Below are positions 51,643 to 61,552 of a DNA stretch of 64,000 bases, piece by piece. Both the position numbers and the translations under genes were made by a program. Numbering within the stretch: position 1 is the first letter of the stretch; each line of letters opens with the position of its first letter. Origin of the DNA: Achromobacter dolens (lineage in GTDB: Bacteria > Pseudomonadota > Gammaproteobacteria > Burkholderiales > Burkholderiaceae_B); contig NZ_CADIJW010000008.1 of assembly GCF_902859745.1 (NCBI RefSeq), positions 1 to 64,000 of the forward strand, in the 5' to 3' direction. The notes beneath the pieces were generated by a model. It made no database searches. It was not told the origin of the DNA and saw only the letters and a list, made by a program, of their open reading frames with translations.

Positions 51643-52038
51643 ATGTCTCAGGTTGATCGATTGGACACGTTTAGCCATCGTCTGCGCACTGCAAGAATGC
51701 TTCAGGGATGGACACAGAAAGACTTGGCGGTCGCGAGCAACCTGTCGCAAAGCGCTATCGGCAACTATGAGAGCGGCCAACGCCAGCAGCCCTCCAGCGA
51801 CGCGCTCATCAAGCTGACGCGAGCGCTGCGGGTCAATCCCATGTGGCTCAGCACCGGCGAAGGGCCGATGCTCAACCCCGGTTATGCCGAGCCCGCCATG
51901 AATGCGAGCAATCATCCCGAGCAGCCGCCCTGGCCGTTCGAGACGGTGTCGTACGCGACCTATGCGCGCCTGAGCCAACAGGAAAAGCGCCAGATCGAAC
52001 AGGTGCTGGCGGCCTACATCAAGGCGCGCGGCGAATAG
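51643..52038 (+). CDS. XRE-family helix-turn-helix regulator
   Basis: The 131-residue protein has a Cro/CI-type helix-turn-helix (TQKDLAVASNLSQSAIGNYE, residues ~24-43) and a short C-terminal tail that ends RQIEQVLAAYIKARGE, with no peptidase domain. The ATG at 51643 is chosen over an earlier in-frame codon because it lies after the AT-rich leader. The upstream AT-rich DNA suggests acquired DNA or an operator cluster. It overlaps the convergent acyltransferase by 20 bases. Confidence 0.85.
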   Translation: MSQVDRLDTFSHRLRTARMLQGWTQKDLAVASNLSQSAIGNYESGQRQQPSSDALIKLTRALRVNPMWLSTGEGPMLNPGYAEPAMNASNHPEQPPWPFETVSYATYARLSQQEKRQIEQVLAAYIKARGE

Positions 52039-53188
52039 TCCCCACGGCGGTGGCGGCGGCGCGCCGTCGCGGCGTTTTCCTGCGCGCCGCTTCGGGCGCG
52101 TTGCCCGCGTCCGTCGCCGCTGGCGGCTGCGTCGTGCGCAGGCGCCGGCGCAGGCGTTCCACCGGATCGGCGATCAGGCTGTTGAGCAACGCGGCAAAGC
52201 CGATACAGCCGGTCACCACCAGGGCCGTGAACATGGCGGGCTGGCGCAGTTGCGCGCCGTCGAGCAGCCAGCCGAAAAAAAGAATGACCAGCGCGTGGCC
52301 AATGTAGATCGGGTAGCTGAGTTCGCCGATGGCCTTGTCCAGCCGATGGCGCGCCTGGAACAGGAAGGCCAGCGGCAGCAGCGCCGCGAACAGCAGCACC
52401 GCGAGGCCGTCGCGCAGCGTATGCGGCATGCCGATCGAAAAATGCACCAGCACGTACAGCGTCAGCAGGCCGGTGCCCAGCTCGGGCAGCCAGGCGACGC
52501 GGCGGCTCCAGGCCTGCCAGCGCGGCAGCAGCATCTGGTGCGACAGCGATCCAGCCAGGAACAGCGCCAGTTCCGTGGGGAAAAAGCGGTAGGTCCACGG
52601 GTCGCTCAGGCCGATGCCGCTGGCGATCAGCGCCACGCGCAGCGCCAGGGACGCCGCCAGCAGGACCAGCAGGCGCCGGGGCGAATGCAGCACGAAGGGG
52701 GCGATCAGGTAGAAGCTCATCTCGACGCCCAGCGTCCAGGCCTGCGGCACCAGCAGGCCCTGGTACAGCGGCACGTCGCTGCGGGCGAAGCTGCCGGTGA
52801 AGGCCAGCGCGCCGTGGTCGATGCCGAAGAACATCAGCCAGTCCTGGCCCAGGATCAACAGATTCGACAGCGCCAGGAACAGCGTGGCGGCCAGCGGCAG
52901 GCCGTCGTAAACGCGCCAGAACCCCTCGCCGCCGACGGCATAGGCCAGCAGCGTCAATACGGCCACGGCCAGGTAGATCGGGTACAGGCGCAGCGCGCGG
53001 TTGGCGTAGAACCGGCCGGGCGCGTCGCGGTAGTGGTCAGTGGCGGTCAGCACATAGGAGATCAGAAAGCCCGATATCACGTAGAAAAGCTGCACGGCGA
53101 GGCGCCCGCCCACCAGCCAGTCGGTCGCGCCGCCGCCCAGGTGATCCAGGACGACGGACAGCGCCAGCAAAGTTCTCAGCATGCCCAT
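52019..53188 (-). CDS. Acyltransferase 3 family membrane protein
   Basis: The 389-residue protein has about ten membrane helices and the acyltransferase-3 pattern: LSVVLDHLGG near the N-terminus, LAVQLFYVISGFLISY, RFYANRALRLYPIY and the later LSYPIYIGH. The His in the LDHLGG motif is the likely catalytic residue. Such enzymes acylate surface glycans such as O-antigen. A basic Arg/Pro-rich tail ends the protein. No glycan genes adjoin it, so the acceptor is unknown. Confidence 0.85.
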   Translation of the reverse strand: MGMLRTLLALSVVLDHLGGGATDWLVGGRLAVQLFYVISGFLISYVLTATDHYRDAPGRFYANRALRLYPIYLAVAVLTLLAYAVGGEGFWRVYDGLPLAATLFLALSNLLILGQDWLMFFGIDHGALAFTGSFARSDVPLYQGLLVPQAWTLGVEMSFYLIAPFVLHSPRRLLVLLAASLALRVALIASGIGLSDPWTYRFFPTELALFLAGSLSHQMLLPRWQAWSRRVAWLPELGTGLLTLYVLVHFSIGMPHTLRDGLAVLLFAALLPLAFLFQARHRLDKAIGELSYPIYIGHALVILFFGWLLDGAQLRQPAMFTALVVTGCIGFAALLNSLIADPVERLRRRLRTTQPPAATDAGNAPEAARRKTPRRRAAATAVGTIRRAP

Positions 53189-53436
53189 CGCCGTGTCTCC
53201 GGAAATTGTCTTGGTCGTCAGCCGGGCCGTTGCCGGCCGGGCGCGAGGCGTCAGCCGATTCTGCGCGCCACGGCGGCCCGCCGCCATGCGGCATACGATG
53301 CACCCCCTTCCAGCGCGCGGCGTAACGCGCCTCGCCCCGCGTGCAGCTTTGGGATTCGGCTGTCGGGAGGAGGGCACGGGACGTGCTGAGCCCATGCGGT
53401 TACAGTCGAGGCTGTGTCTTTTCAGGAGTGCTGTCC

Positions 53437-53967
53437 ATGTTTACCTTCCTGTCTACGCCTTGCCGCCTGGTCGGCGCCGGAATGCTGGCCATGGCGCTGG
53501 CCGGCTGCGCCGGATCGACCGGAGGCGCGCGCGCCGAGGGCGCCGCCGCCGCCAACGCGGCCAGCAGCGCGGATTCACTGGCCCAGACCAGTTGGGAGCT
53601 GGTGCGCTGGACGCAGTCCGGCGGCGCCCTGCGCGAGATTCCGCATGGCGACAACGGCGAGCCGATCCGCCTGACCTTCCTGGCGCAGGGCAAGCAATAC
53701 CGGGTCGAAGGCTTTTCGGGCTGCAATCGCTACATGGGCAGCTACAAGCTGCAAAGCGGCAAGCTGGCGATCGACGCGCCCGCCGCCACGCGCATGGCGT
53801 GCGTGCCGGCGGCCCGCGCCGCGCTCGAAAGCGACTACCTGCGCGGGCTGGGCGCGATCGACACGTTCACGCTGGACAGCGGCGGCGCGCCGCGCCACCT
53901 GACCTTCAACCTGCGTGGCGGCGACGTGCTGGAATTCGAGCGGCGCCAGGACCCGCCGACGCCCTGA
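53437..53967 (+). CDS. META-domain lipoprotein 1
   Basis: The 176-residue protein has a lipobox (LAGC, Cys about residue 24) and one META/HslJ-like domain with [18 protein letters not shown] and FSGCNRYMGSYKL. It is anchored in an envelope membrane. HslJ-type proteins are linked to stress and novobiocin tolerance. It shares [18 protein letters not shown] with the next gene, which marks a tandem duplication. Confidence 0.85.
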   Translation: MFTFLSTPCRLVGAGMLAMALAGCAGSTGGARAEGAAAANAASSADSLAQTSWELVRWTQSGGALREIPHGDNGEPIRLTFLAQGKQYRVEGFSGCNRYMGSYKLQSGKLAIDAPAATRMACVPAARAALESDYLRGLGAIDTFTLDSGGAPRHLTFNLRGGDVLEFERRQDPPTP

Positions 53968-54185
53968 CGCCGGATCCCGTGCGTGGCGCCCGTCCAGGAC
54001 GTGGATTGCGCCCCGGAGCGGACCGAGGCAACCGCGCCCTTCCGTGACCTCCAGGGAATGTGCAGGTGTTTCAGTATGTTTTCCGGCGCCGGGCGGGCGG
54101 CCGTGCCGCGCCTACAATTGGCGCTGCCGGCCGTCCGGCGGGCGCGCCGCGGCGCGCATCCTGGTTTCTTGCGGGAGAGATTTGC

Positions 54186-54980
54186 ATGTCCTTGTCCACT
54201 TCCTGGCGCTGGATCGCGCCTTGCGCGCTTGGCCTGACGCTGGCGGCCTGCGCGGCGCCGCCACGCACCGCCGACGGACGCGACCCGCGCTTCCAGCCGG
54301 CCGCCGCCTCCGACGTGCTGGCGCAGACCAACTGGGACCTGGCGCGCTGGACCCGCCCCGGCGGCGCGCTGCGCGAGATCCCGCATCCGTCCTCCAATTC
54401 GGTGCCGCTGACCATCGGCTTCATCCATGACCAGGGCGCCACGCGGGCCACCGGTTTCGCCGGCTGCAATACCTACAGCGCGCCCTACACCGTCGCCAAC
54501 GGCCAGTTGCTCATCCCGTCCAACCCCGTGGCGACGATGAAGGCCTGCGCGCCGGTCAACATGAAGCTCGAACAGGAATTCCTGGCCAGCCTGACGCGCA
54601 TCACCGCCACCTCGTTCGACAACACCAGCAATCCGCAGCGCATGACCTGGGCCTTGAGCAACGGCGACACGCTGGATTTTGGCCGCCGTCTCGATCCGGT
54701 CGCCGGCGGCCAGGTGGGCGCGACCAAGCTGGTCTACGTCAACGCCGAACGCGTGCCGTGCAACGCCGGCGCCGGCCGCGCCATGTGCTACCAGGTGCGC
54801 GACACGCCGACGCAGCCGTGGCAGCTCTGGTACGGCGACATCACCGGCTTCAATTTCCAGCCCGGCATCCGCTATCGCCTGCGCGTGGTCGAGGTCCGGG
54901 ACCCGAATCCGCCGGCCGACGCCTCGGGCCTGCGCTGGGTGCTGGATACGGTGGTGGAACAGGAAATCGTGCGGCGCTGA
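54186..54980 (+). CDS. META-domain lipoprotein 2 with DUF4377-like tail
   Basis: The 264-residue lipoprotein (lipobox LAAC near residue 21) has a META domain with [19 protein letters not shown] and [13 protein letters not shown], then an extra C-terminal DUF4377-like domain ([11 protein letters not shown] to [12 protein letters not shown]). It is a longer paralogue of the gene 219 bases upstream. AGGAG-like GGGAGAG precedes the ATG. Confidence 0.85.
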   Translation: MSLSTSWRWIAPCALGLTLAACAAPPRTADGRDPRFQPAAASDVLAQTNWDLARWTRPGGALREIPHPSSNSVPLTIGFIHDQGATRATGFAGCNTYSAPYTVANGQLLIPSNPVATMKACAPVNMKLEQEFLASLTRITATSFDNTSNPQRMTWALSNGDTLDFGRRLDPVAGGQVGATKLVYVNAERVPCNAGAGRAMCYQVRDTPTQPWQLWYGDITGFNFQPGIRYRLRVVEVRDPNPPADASGLRWVLDTVVEQEIVRR

Positions 54981-55077
54981 GCCGGGAGGGCGGGGCCCGC
55001 GCTTGACCCGCGACAAGCGGGCCGCGCGGGGCAGCGATTACTATTACGGCCTTCGCCGTTTTTTGCCCCGCTTTGCC

Positions 55078-55815
55078 ATGTCTTCCGTCGTCAATATCGC
55101 CGCCTACAAATTCGTCTCGCTGGAGGCGCTGCCCGAGCTGCGCGCCCGGCTATTGGCCGAGGCCGGGGCGGCGGGCCTGAAGGGCACCATCCTGCTGGCG
55201 GAGGAAGGCATCAACCTGTTCCTGGCGGGCGCGGTCGATGGCATCGACACCTTCCTGCGCGGCTTGCGCGGCGACGCCCGCTTCGCCGACCTGGAAGTGA
55301 AGTTCAGCCACAGTGCGCAAGTGCCGTTCCGCAAGCTGCTGGTGAAGATCAAGCGCGAAATCATCCGCATGAACCACCCGGCGATCCGGCCCGAGGCCGG
55401 CCGCGCGCCGGGTGTGGATGCGAAGACGCTGGCGCGCTGGCTGGAGCAGGGGACCGACGACAGCGGCCGTCCGGTGGTCATGCTGGATACGCGCAATGCC
55501 TTTGAAGTCGACGAGGGCACCTTTCGCGACGCCATCGACTGGCGCATCGACCGCTTCACGCAGTTCCCGGCGGCGGTGCAGGCGCATCGCGCCGAGCTGG
55601 AAGGCAAGACCGTGGTCAGCTTCTGCACAGGCGGCATCCGCTGCGAGAAGGCCGCCATCTACATGAACGAAGCCGGCATCGACAACGTCTACCAGCTCGA
55701 CGGCGGCATCCTCAAGTACTTCGAGGAAACCGGCGGCCCGGGGTTCGACGGCAAGTGCTTCGTGTTCGACGAACGTATTTCGCTCGACCCGGCGCTGGCG
55801 CCGAGCAAGGATTGA
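55078..55815 (+). CDS. trhO: tRNA uridine hydroxylase, rhodanese family
   Basis: The 245-residue protein has an N-terminal alpha/beta domain ([18 protein letters not shown]) and a rhodanese domain with active-site Cys183 in [13 protein letters not shown]. It matches TrhO (YceA), which makes 5-hydroxyuridine at position 34 of some tRNAs. It is followed by a bidirectional terminator shared with metG. Confidence 0.9.
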   Translation: MSSVVNIAAYKFVSLEALPELRARLLAEAGAAGLKGTILLAEEGINLFLAGAVDGIDTFLRGLRGDARFADLEVKFSHSAQVPFRKLLVKIKREIIRMNHPAIRPEAGRAPGVDAKTLARWLEQGTDDSGRPVVMLDTRNAFEVDEGTFRDAIDWRIDRFTQFPAAVQAHRAELEGKTVVSFCTGGIRCEKAAIYMNEAGIDNVYQLDGGILKYFEETGGPGFDGKCFVFDERISLDPALAPSKD

Positions 55816-55852
55816 TTCCGTCCCGCGAGGACCGGCGCGCCGCCGCCGCATG

Positions 55853-55882
55853 AAAAAAAGCCCGCAGATTGCGGGCTTTTTC
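55853..55882. terminator. Bidirectional intrinsic terminator
   Basis: An 8-bp stem (AGCCCGCA at 55859-55866, reverse complement at 55870-55877) with A-run on the left and T-run on the right serves both trhO and the convergent metG. Confidence 0.92.
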
Positions 55883-55902
55883 GCATGGCTCGGGTGTGCG
55901 GA

Positions 55903-57969
55903 TCAGCGCACGCGCATGCCGGGCTTGGCGCCGGGGAACGGCTCCAGCACGTAGATGCCGGCGTCCACCGCCTCGTCGGCATGACTGGCGGCCAGCACCA
56001 TGCCTTCCGAGACGCCGAACTTCATCTTGCGCGGCGCCAGGTTGGCGACCATGACGGTCAGCTTGCCGATCAGGTCTTCGGGCTGGTAGGCCGACTTGAT
56101 GCCGGAGAAGACGTTGCGGTGGCGGCCTTCGCCCACGTCCAGCGTCAGGCGCAGCAGCTTGGTCGAGCCTTCGACGTGCTCGCAGTTGACGATCTGCGCG
56201 ATGCGCAGGTCGACGCGGGCGAAGTCGTCGATCGAGATGGTCTCGGCCAGCGGCTCGCCGCCGGGGATCACGGCGGGGGCGGCGGGCGGCTCGAACAGGT
56301 CTTCCAGCATCTGCGGCTCGACGCGCTGCATCAGGTGCTTGAACGGCGCCACGCGCTGCGGCAGCACGGCGGCGTCGGCCCAGGTGAAGTCGGCCTCGGC
56401 GGCGAACAGCTCGCGCGCGACGCGCTCGGCCAGGGCCGGCAGCACCGGCGCCAGCATCACCGACAGGGCCTTGAAGCCGGCCAGCGAACGCGAGCAGATG
56501 TCCTGCAGCGCGGCCTTCTGCGCCCCGTCGGCGGTGGCGATGCCCTTGGCCAACACCCACGGCTGGGCCGTGTCGAACGCCTGGTTGATGCGGTCGGCGT
56601 AGGCCATGATCTCGCGGATGGCGCGGTTGTACTCGCGCGCCTCGAAGGCGGCGCGGATCGACTCGGCCTGCGCGGCGTATTCGGCCGACAGCGCGGCGGT
56701 GTCGCCCGCATAGGCCAGCTTGCCGTCGAAGTGCTTGGTGATGAAGCTGGCGGCGCGGCTGGCGATGTTGACGTACTTGCCGACCAGGTCGCTGTTGACG
56801 CGGGCGATGAAGTCCTCGGGGTTGAAGTCCATGTCCTCGACCCGGGCGTTCAGCTTGGCGGCGATGTAATAGCGCATCCACTCGGCGTTCATGCCGAGTT
56901 CCAGGTAGCGCAGCGGCGAGATGCCGGTGCCGCGGCTCTTGGACATCTTTTCGCCGCTGACGGTGATGAAGCCGTGCACATTGACCGCGTCCGGCGTCTT
57001 GCGGCCGGCGAACTTCAGCATCGCGGGCCAGAACAGCGCGTGGAAATAGACGATGTCCTTGCCGATGAAGTGGACCTGCTCCGTGCTGCCGGCCGGGTCG
57101 AGCAGGGCGTCGAAGTCCAGCCCTTTGACCGCGCAGTACGACTTCAGCGAGGCCAGGTAGCCCACCGGCGCGTCCAGCCAGACGTAGAAGTACTTGCCCG
57201 GCGCGTCCGGGATCTCGATGCCGAAATAGGGCGCGTCGCGCGAGATGTCCCAGTCGCCCAGCTTGGCCTCGCCGTCCTCGGCGCCCAGCCATTCGCGGGT
57301 CTTGGCCAGCATTTCGGGCTGCAGGTGCTTGCCGCCGTGGGCGTTGCTGCCGGTGGTCCATTGCTGCAGGAATTCGACGCAGCGTGGATCCGACAGCTTG
57401 AAGAAGAAGTGATCCGACGACTTCAGCACCGGCGTGGCGCCGGTCAGGGCCGAGTACGGATTGATCAGGTCGGTGGGCGCGTAGACGGCGCCGCAGACCT
57501 CGCACGAATCGCCGTACTGGTCCTTGGCGTGGCACTTGGGGCATTCGCCCTTGATGTAGCGGTCGGCCAGGAACATGCCCTTGACCGGGTCGTAGAACTG
57601 CTCGATGGAGCGGGTCTCGATCAGGTCTTGCGCCTTGAGCGCGCGGTAGATGTCCTGCGACAGCGCGACGTTCTCGGGCGAATCGGTGGTGTGCCAGTGG
57701 TCGAAGCGGATGTGGAAGCCGTTCAGGTACTGCGGGCGCTCGGCGGCGTAGCGCGCCACCAGGGCCTGCGGCGTGATGCCTTCTTTCTCGGCCTTCAGCA
57801 TGATCGGCGCGCCGTGCGCGTCGTCGGCGCCCACGAAGTGCACCGTGTGGCCCGCCATTCGCATCGAACGAACCCAGATGTCGGCCTGGATGTACTCCAT
57901 GATGTGGCCGATGTGGAAGGATCCGTTGGCGTAGGGCAGCGCAGTGGTGACAAAGAGGGTGCGAGACAT
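55903..57969 (-). CDS. metG: Methionyl-tRNA synthetase
   Basis: The 688-residue enzyme has the HIGH motif (19-22), KMSKS (341-345), a zinc knuckle (C143, C146, C156, C159) and a C-terminal tRNA-binding domain ([17 protein letters not shown]). It charges tRNA-Met. Full length compares with E. coli MetG at about 677 residues. It is convergent with trhO. Confidence 0.97.
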   Translation of the reverse strand: MSRTLFVTTALPYANGSFHIGHIMEYIQADIWVRSMRMAGHTVHFVGADDAHGAPIMLKAEKEGITPQALVARYAAERPQYLNGFHIRFDHWHTTDSPENVALSQDIYRALKAQDLIETRSIEQFYDPVKGMFLADRYIKGECPKCHAKDQYGDSCEVCGAVYAPTDLINPYSALTGATPVLKSSDHFFFKLSDPRCVEFLQQWTTGSNAHGGKHLQPEMLAKTREWLGAEDGEAKLGDWDISRDAPYFGIEIPDAPGKYFYVWLDAPVGYLASLKSYCAVKGLDFDALLDPAGSTEQVHFIGKDIVYFHALFWPAMLKFAGRKTPDAVNVHGFITVSGEKMSKSRGTGISPLRYLELGMNAEWMRYYIAAKLNARVEDMDFNPEDFIARVNSDLVGKYVNIASRAASFITKHFDGKLAYAGDTAALSAEYAAQAESIRAAFEAREYNRAIREIMAYADRINQAFDTAQPWVLAKGIATADGAQKAALQDICSRSLAGFKALSVMLAPVLPALAERVARELFAAEADFTWADAAVLPQRVAPFKHLMQRVEPQMLEDLFEPPAAPAVIPGGEPLAETISIDDFARVDLRIAQIVNCEHVEGSTKLLRLTLDVGEGRHRNVFSGIKSAYQPEDLIGKLTVMVANLAPRKMKFGVSEGMVLAASHADEAVDAGIYVLEPFPGAKPGMRVR

Positions 57970-58190
57970 GGTTGTCGGTCGAGGTTGAGGGGAAAAATGG
58001 GTTGGCCGGCCATTTTAGGGCAATGGCGGCGATGCGCCCGCAGGGCGGGGGACGGGCCCCTTGAAACGACACAACCCGCCGGTCGCGCACGCGGGCGCCA
58101 GGCGGGTTGGGGAACAGCGAGCCGGTCGTTCGGCCACGAGTGCGCGGCGCGGGCCGCCGCGGGAGGCGGCGGGCGCCGGCGATGCCGCGC

Positions 58191-58466
58191 TCAGCGGATC
58201 TCGCGGGCCTCGACGTCGATCACGTCGCCGCGCGGCTGCGTGGCGAACGGGGCGGTGGCGGACTGGAACGGGCCCGGACGGGCACCCTGGCGCTGGCTCC
58301 AGTAGGCGCGCACGCCGAAAGGCTTGCCGCGCACCTTGGCGACCACGTACAGGATCGCCACGGCGATCGCCGTGGACAGCATGAAGACCAGCGCCATTGC
58401 CATGCCGATCAGGGCCAGGGCGGCGAATAAGACGGCTCGGAAGAAGCGGATAAGAGTATTGGTCAT
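58191..58466 (-). CDS. Hypothetical small membrane protein
   Basis: The 91-residue protein has two membrane helices (about 5-26 and 28-45) and a basic tail with GKPFGVRAYWSQRQGARPG. The ATG at 58466 is preferred over a TTG at 58481. It diverges from mrp. No family is recognised. Confidence 0.7.
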   Translation of the reverse strand: MTNTLIRFFRAVLFAALALIGMAMALVFMLSTAIAVAILYVVAKVRGKPFGVRAYWSQRQGARPGPFQSATAPFATQPRGDVIDVEAREIR

Positions 58467-58567
58467 GTAGGTCGGATGCAAAACGCAGCGAAAGGTTCCC
58501 GTGTATCCGCTATCCTTTAGGGGATGGCGGCCCGCAGACGCCGCGCTGCCTACGGAACCATAGTGAC

Positions 58568-59656
58568 ATGAGTATAACGATAGAACACCTGCGCGCCGCC
58601 CTGCGCGCCGCGCACGACCCCAATACCGGCCTGGACCTGGGTGTATCTGTAAGAGATCGTGACATCCAGATCGATGGCGGCCGCGTCGCCGTGGCGCTGG
58701 AACTGGGCTATCCGGCCGACGCCGTCCGCGACCAGGTGCGCGAGATCGCCGTGGCGGCGCTGGCCGCCGCCGGCGCGCCCGGCGCCCAGGTGAGCGTGTC
58801 CTGGAAGGTGGCCGCGCATGCCGTGCAGAAGGGGCTCAAGCCGCTGCCCAATGTGCGCAACATTATTGCGGTCGCCTCCGGCAAGGGCGGCGTGGGCAAG
58901 AGCACCACGGCCGTGAACCTCGCGCTGGCCCTGGCCGCCGAGGGCGCCAAGGTCGGCCTGCTGGACGCCGACATCTACGGCCCCAGCGTGCCGACCATGC
59001 TGGGCGTCTCGGGCCGTCCCGAGAGCCTGGACAACAAAAGCATGGAGCCCCTGACCGGCCATGGCCTGCAGGCCAACTCCATCGGTTTCCTGATCGATGC
59101 CGACTCGCCCGCCATCTGGCGCGGCCCGATGGTGACCCAGGCGCTCGAACAATTGCTGCGCCAGACCAACTGGCGCGACCTGGACTACCTGATCGTCGAC
59201 ATGCCGCCGGGCACCGGCGACGTGGCGCTGACGCTGGCGCAGAAGGTGCCGGTGGTGGGCGCGGTCATCGTCACCACGCCGCAGGACGTCGCGCTGCTGG
59301 ACGCGCGCAAGGGCCTGCGCATGTTCCAGAAGGTCGAGGTGCCGATCCTGGGCGTGGTCGAGAACATGGCCATTCACATCTGCTCGCAATGCGGCCATGC
59401 CGAGCACATCTTCGGCGAAGGCGGCGGCCAGCGCATGGCCGAGCAGTACGGCACGCCCTGGCTGGGCAGCCTGCCGTTGACGCTGGCGATCCGCGAGCAG
59501 ACCGACGCCGGCACCCCCACCGTGGTGGCCGATCCTGGCAGCGAAGCGGCGGGCCTGTACCGCGCCATCGCCCGTAAACTCGCGGCCGGCGTTGCGGCGC
59601 TGCCCCGTGACATGGCCGGGAAATTCCCGTCCATCGTCGTGCAGCAGCCGTCGTAA
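58568..59656 (+). CDS. apbC: Mrp/ApbC-type iron-sulfur carrier P-loop ATPase
   Basis: The 362-residue protein has an N-terminal MIP18-like domain (~1-90), a deviant Walker A GKGGVGKST (105-113) and the C272-x-x-C275 pair that binds a bridging [4Fe-4S]. It delivers iron-sulfur clusters to apoproteins. It is 3 bases before tamA. Confidence 0.93.
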   Translation: MSITIEHLRAALRAAHDPNTGLDLGVSVRDRDIQIDGGRVAVALELGYPADAVRDQVREIAVAALAAAGAPGAQVSVSWKVAAHAVQKGLKPLPNVRNIIAVASGKGGVGKSTTAVNLALALAAEGAKVGLLDADIYGPSVPTMLGVSGRPESLDNKSMEPLTGHGLQANSIGFLIDADSPAIWRGPMVTQALEQLLRQTNWRDLDYLIVDMPPGTGDVALTLAQKVPVVGAVIVTTPQDVALLDARKGLRMFQKVEVPILGVVENMAIHICSQCGHAEHIFGEGGGQRMAEQYGTPWLGSLPLTLAIREQTDAGTPTVVADPGSEAAGLYRAIARKLAAGVAALPRDMAGKFPSIVVQQPS

Positions 59657-59659
59657 CGC

Positions 59660-61552
59660 ATGCGGTGGGCGGCCCGGGCCTTCTTGGCTGGACTTTGCGT
59701 AGTGGCGGGCGAGGCGGTGGCCAAGCGCCCGGAAATCATCGTGGACCCCGGCGGCGTGCCGCCGGCGGCGCTGCAGGCGATCACCGAGGCGGTGGGCGCC
59801 ATCGCGCGCCTGGCTGAAGACCAGGACGGCGGCGAAATCAACCGCCTGCGGCGCCGCGCCCGCGACGCCACGCTGGCCGCGCTGGCCACCCAGGGCTACT
59901 TCTCGCCCACCGTCACGCTCGAGGCAGGGACCGACATCGGCGGCGAAACCTGGGACATCGGCATCGTGCCGGGCAAGCGCACCACGGTGTCGTCGGTCGA
60001 CCTGACCTTCACCGGCCGCATCACGCGGCCGGAATACGCGCAGCGCGTGCAGAAGCTGCGCGACGACTGGCTGCTCAAACCGGGCCAGCCGTTCATCAAC
60101 GCCGACTGGAACAAGGCCAAGTCCACCCTGTTGGACGAGACCTCGGTGCGCGACTTCATGCTGGCCCGCATGACGGCCTCCGAGGCCGACGTGCAGGCCG
60201 ACACGGCCTCGGCCGCCCTGCGCGTCACCATCGACAGCGGGCCGCAGGTGCGCATGGGCGAACTGAGCACCGAGGGCCTGGAGCGGGTGCCGCCCAAGCT
60301 CATCACCCGCTACGTGCGCTATTCGCCGGGTTCGCCCTATGACCAGAACCGCCTGGACGAATGGCAGCAGGACCTGCAGTCCACGGCCTTTTTTCGCGGC
60401 GCCTTCGTGGCGTTGCGGCAGCCGGGCAGCGACGCGCAGACGACGGAGCCGTTGTCCGACCGGGCCCGCGCGCCGGGCGCGGCCAACGCCGCCGAGGCCG
60501 CGCCTGCGGGCGATCCGGTGGTGTCCGGCGCCATGCCGCCGGCGCCGCCCGCCTACGATTCCGACGGCGAGGTGACGCTGCCGGTGCAGGTGCGCGTGGT
60601 CGAGGCGCCGCCCAAGCGTTTCTCGGCCTCGATCGGCGTCGACGACGAAGCCGGCGTGCGGCTGGAATCACTCTACCGCCAGAACGTGGTGTTCGGCCAG
60701 CCTGTGACAATGGAGTCGGGGTTCAGCGTGGACCGGCTGCAGCAGCGCGTCTACACCGACATCCTGCTGCCCCCGACCGAGCGCGGCTACAAGGATTCCG
60801 TCGGGGTGCTGGCGCAGCATTCCGACATCCAGGGCCTGGCGGTGACCCGCTATGCCCTGGGCGCCACCCGCAGCCAGGAGCGCCAGGGCGCCGGCGACAG
60901 CCGGGTCACCTACGAAACCCGCTGGGGCCTGCTGCTGGCGCACGATGACGTCAAGATCGACGGCGGCGACGAATATTCGCTGCCCACGCTGACCGCCACC
61001 GGCGAGTGGCTGCGGCGCGACGTGGACAACAAGTACGATCCGCGCGAGGGCAACCTGATCGCGCTGGGCGGCGGCGTGGGCGTGACGCTGGATACCGGCG
61101 AGCCCTACACCCGAGCGCGTTTCCGTGCCCAGAAGTGGTGGCCGATCGGCAAGCTGGACGTGCTGACCGTGCGCGGCGAGGTCGGCCGCGTCTGGGCCAA
61201 CGGCAATGTCCAGGTGCCGGACGACTTCGGCTTCCGCACCGGCGGCGCGCGTTCGATACGCGGCTACAAGTACCAGAGCATCGGCCTCAAGCGCGACAAG
61301 GCCATCGTGGGGGCGCCCACGCTGGTGGTCGGCAGCATCGAGTACGACCATTACTTCAACGAACGCTGGGGCATGGGCGTGTTCGTCGATGCGGGCGACG
61401 CGGCGCAGTCGTTCGGCGACATGTCGCTGGCGGTCGGCTACGGCGTGGGCGCGCGGGTGCGCACGCCGGCCGGCCCGCTGTTCCTGGACGTGGCCTACGG
61501 CCAGCGCGAGCGCGACCTGCGCCTGCACTTCTCGCTGGGGATCGCGTTTTGA
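59660..61552 (+). CDS. tamA: Translocation and assembly module protein TamA
   Basis: The 630-residue Omp85 protein has a signal peptide (~1-21), POTRA domains and a C-terminal barrel with RTGGARSIRGYKYQSIG and end FSLGIAF. With TamB it inserts outer-membrane proteins or moves lipids. A Pro/Ala-rich insert of about 40 residues (60445-60560) lies between POTRA and barrel. Confidence 0.92.
   Translation: MRWAARAFLAGLCVVAGEAVAKRPEIIVDPGGVPPAALQAITEAVGAIARLAEDQDGGEINRLRRRARDATLAALATQGYFSPTVTLEAGTDIGGETWDIGIVPGKRTTVSSVDLTFTGRITRPEYAQRVQKLRDDWLLKPGQPFINADWNKAKSTLLDETSVRDFMLARMTASEADVQADTASAALRVTIDSGPQVRMGELSTEGLERVPPKLITRYVRYSPGSPYDQNRLDEWQQDLQSTAFFRGAFVALRQPGSDAQTTEPLSDRARAPGAANAAEAAPAGDPVVSGAMPPAPPAYDSDGEVTLPVQVRVVEAPPKRFSASIGVDDEAGVRLESLYRQNVVFGQPVTMESGFSVDRLQQRVYTDILLPPTERGYKDSVGVLAQHSDIQGLAVTRYALGATRSQERQGAGDSRVTYETRWGLLLAHDDVKIDGGDEYSLPTLTATGEWLRRDVDNKYDPREGNLIALGGGVGVTLDTGEPYTRARFRAQKWWPIGKLDVLTVRGEVGRVWANGNVQVPDDFGFRTGGARSIRGYKYQSIGLKRDKAIVGAPTLVVGSIEYDHYFNERWGMGVFVDAGDAAQSFGDMSLAVGYGVGARVRTPAGPLFLDVAYGQRERDLRLHFSLGIAF

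Noticed and set aside
55885-58305. Long + strand open frame opposite metG
   Set aside because: It mirrors metG on the other strand and shows no domain; metG has all catalytic motifs.
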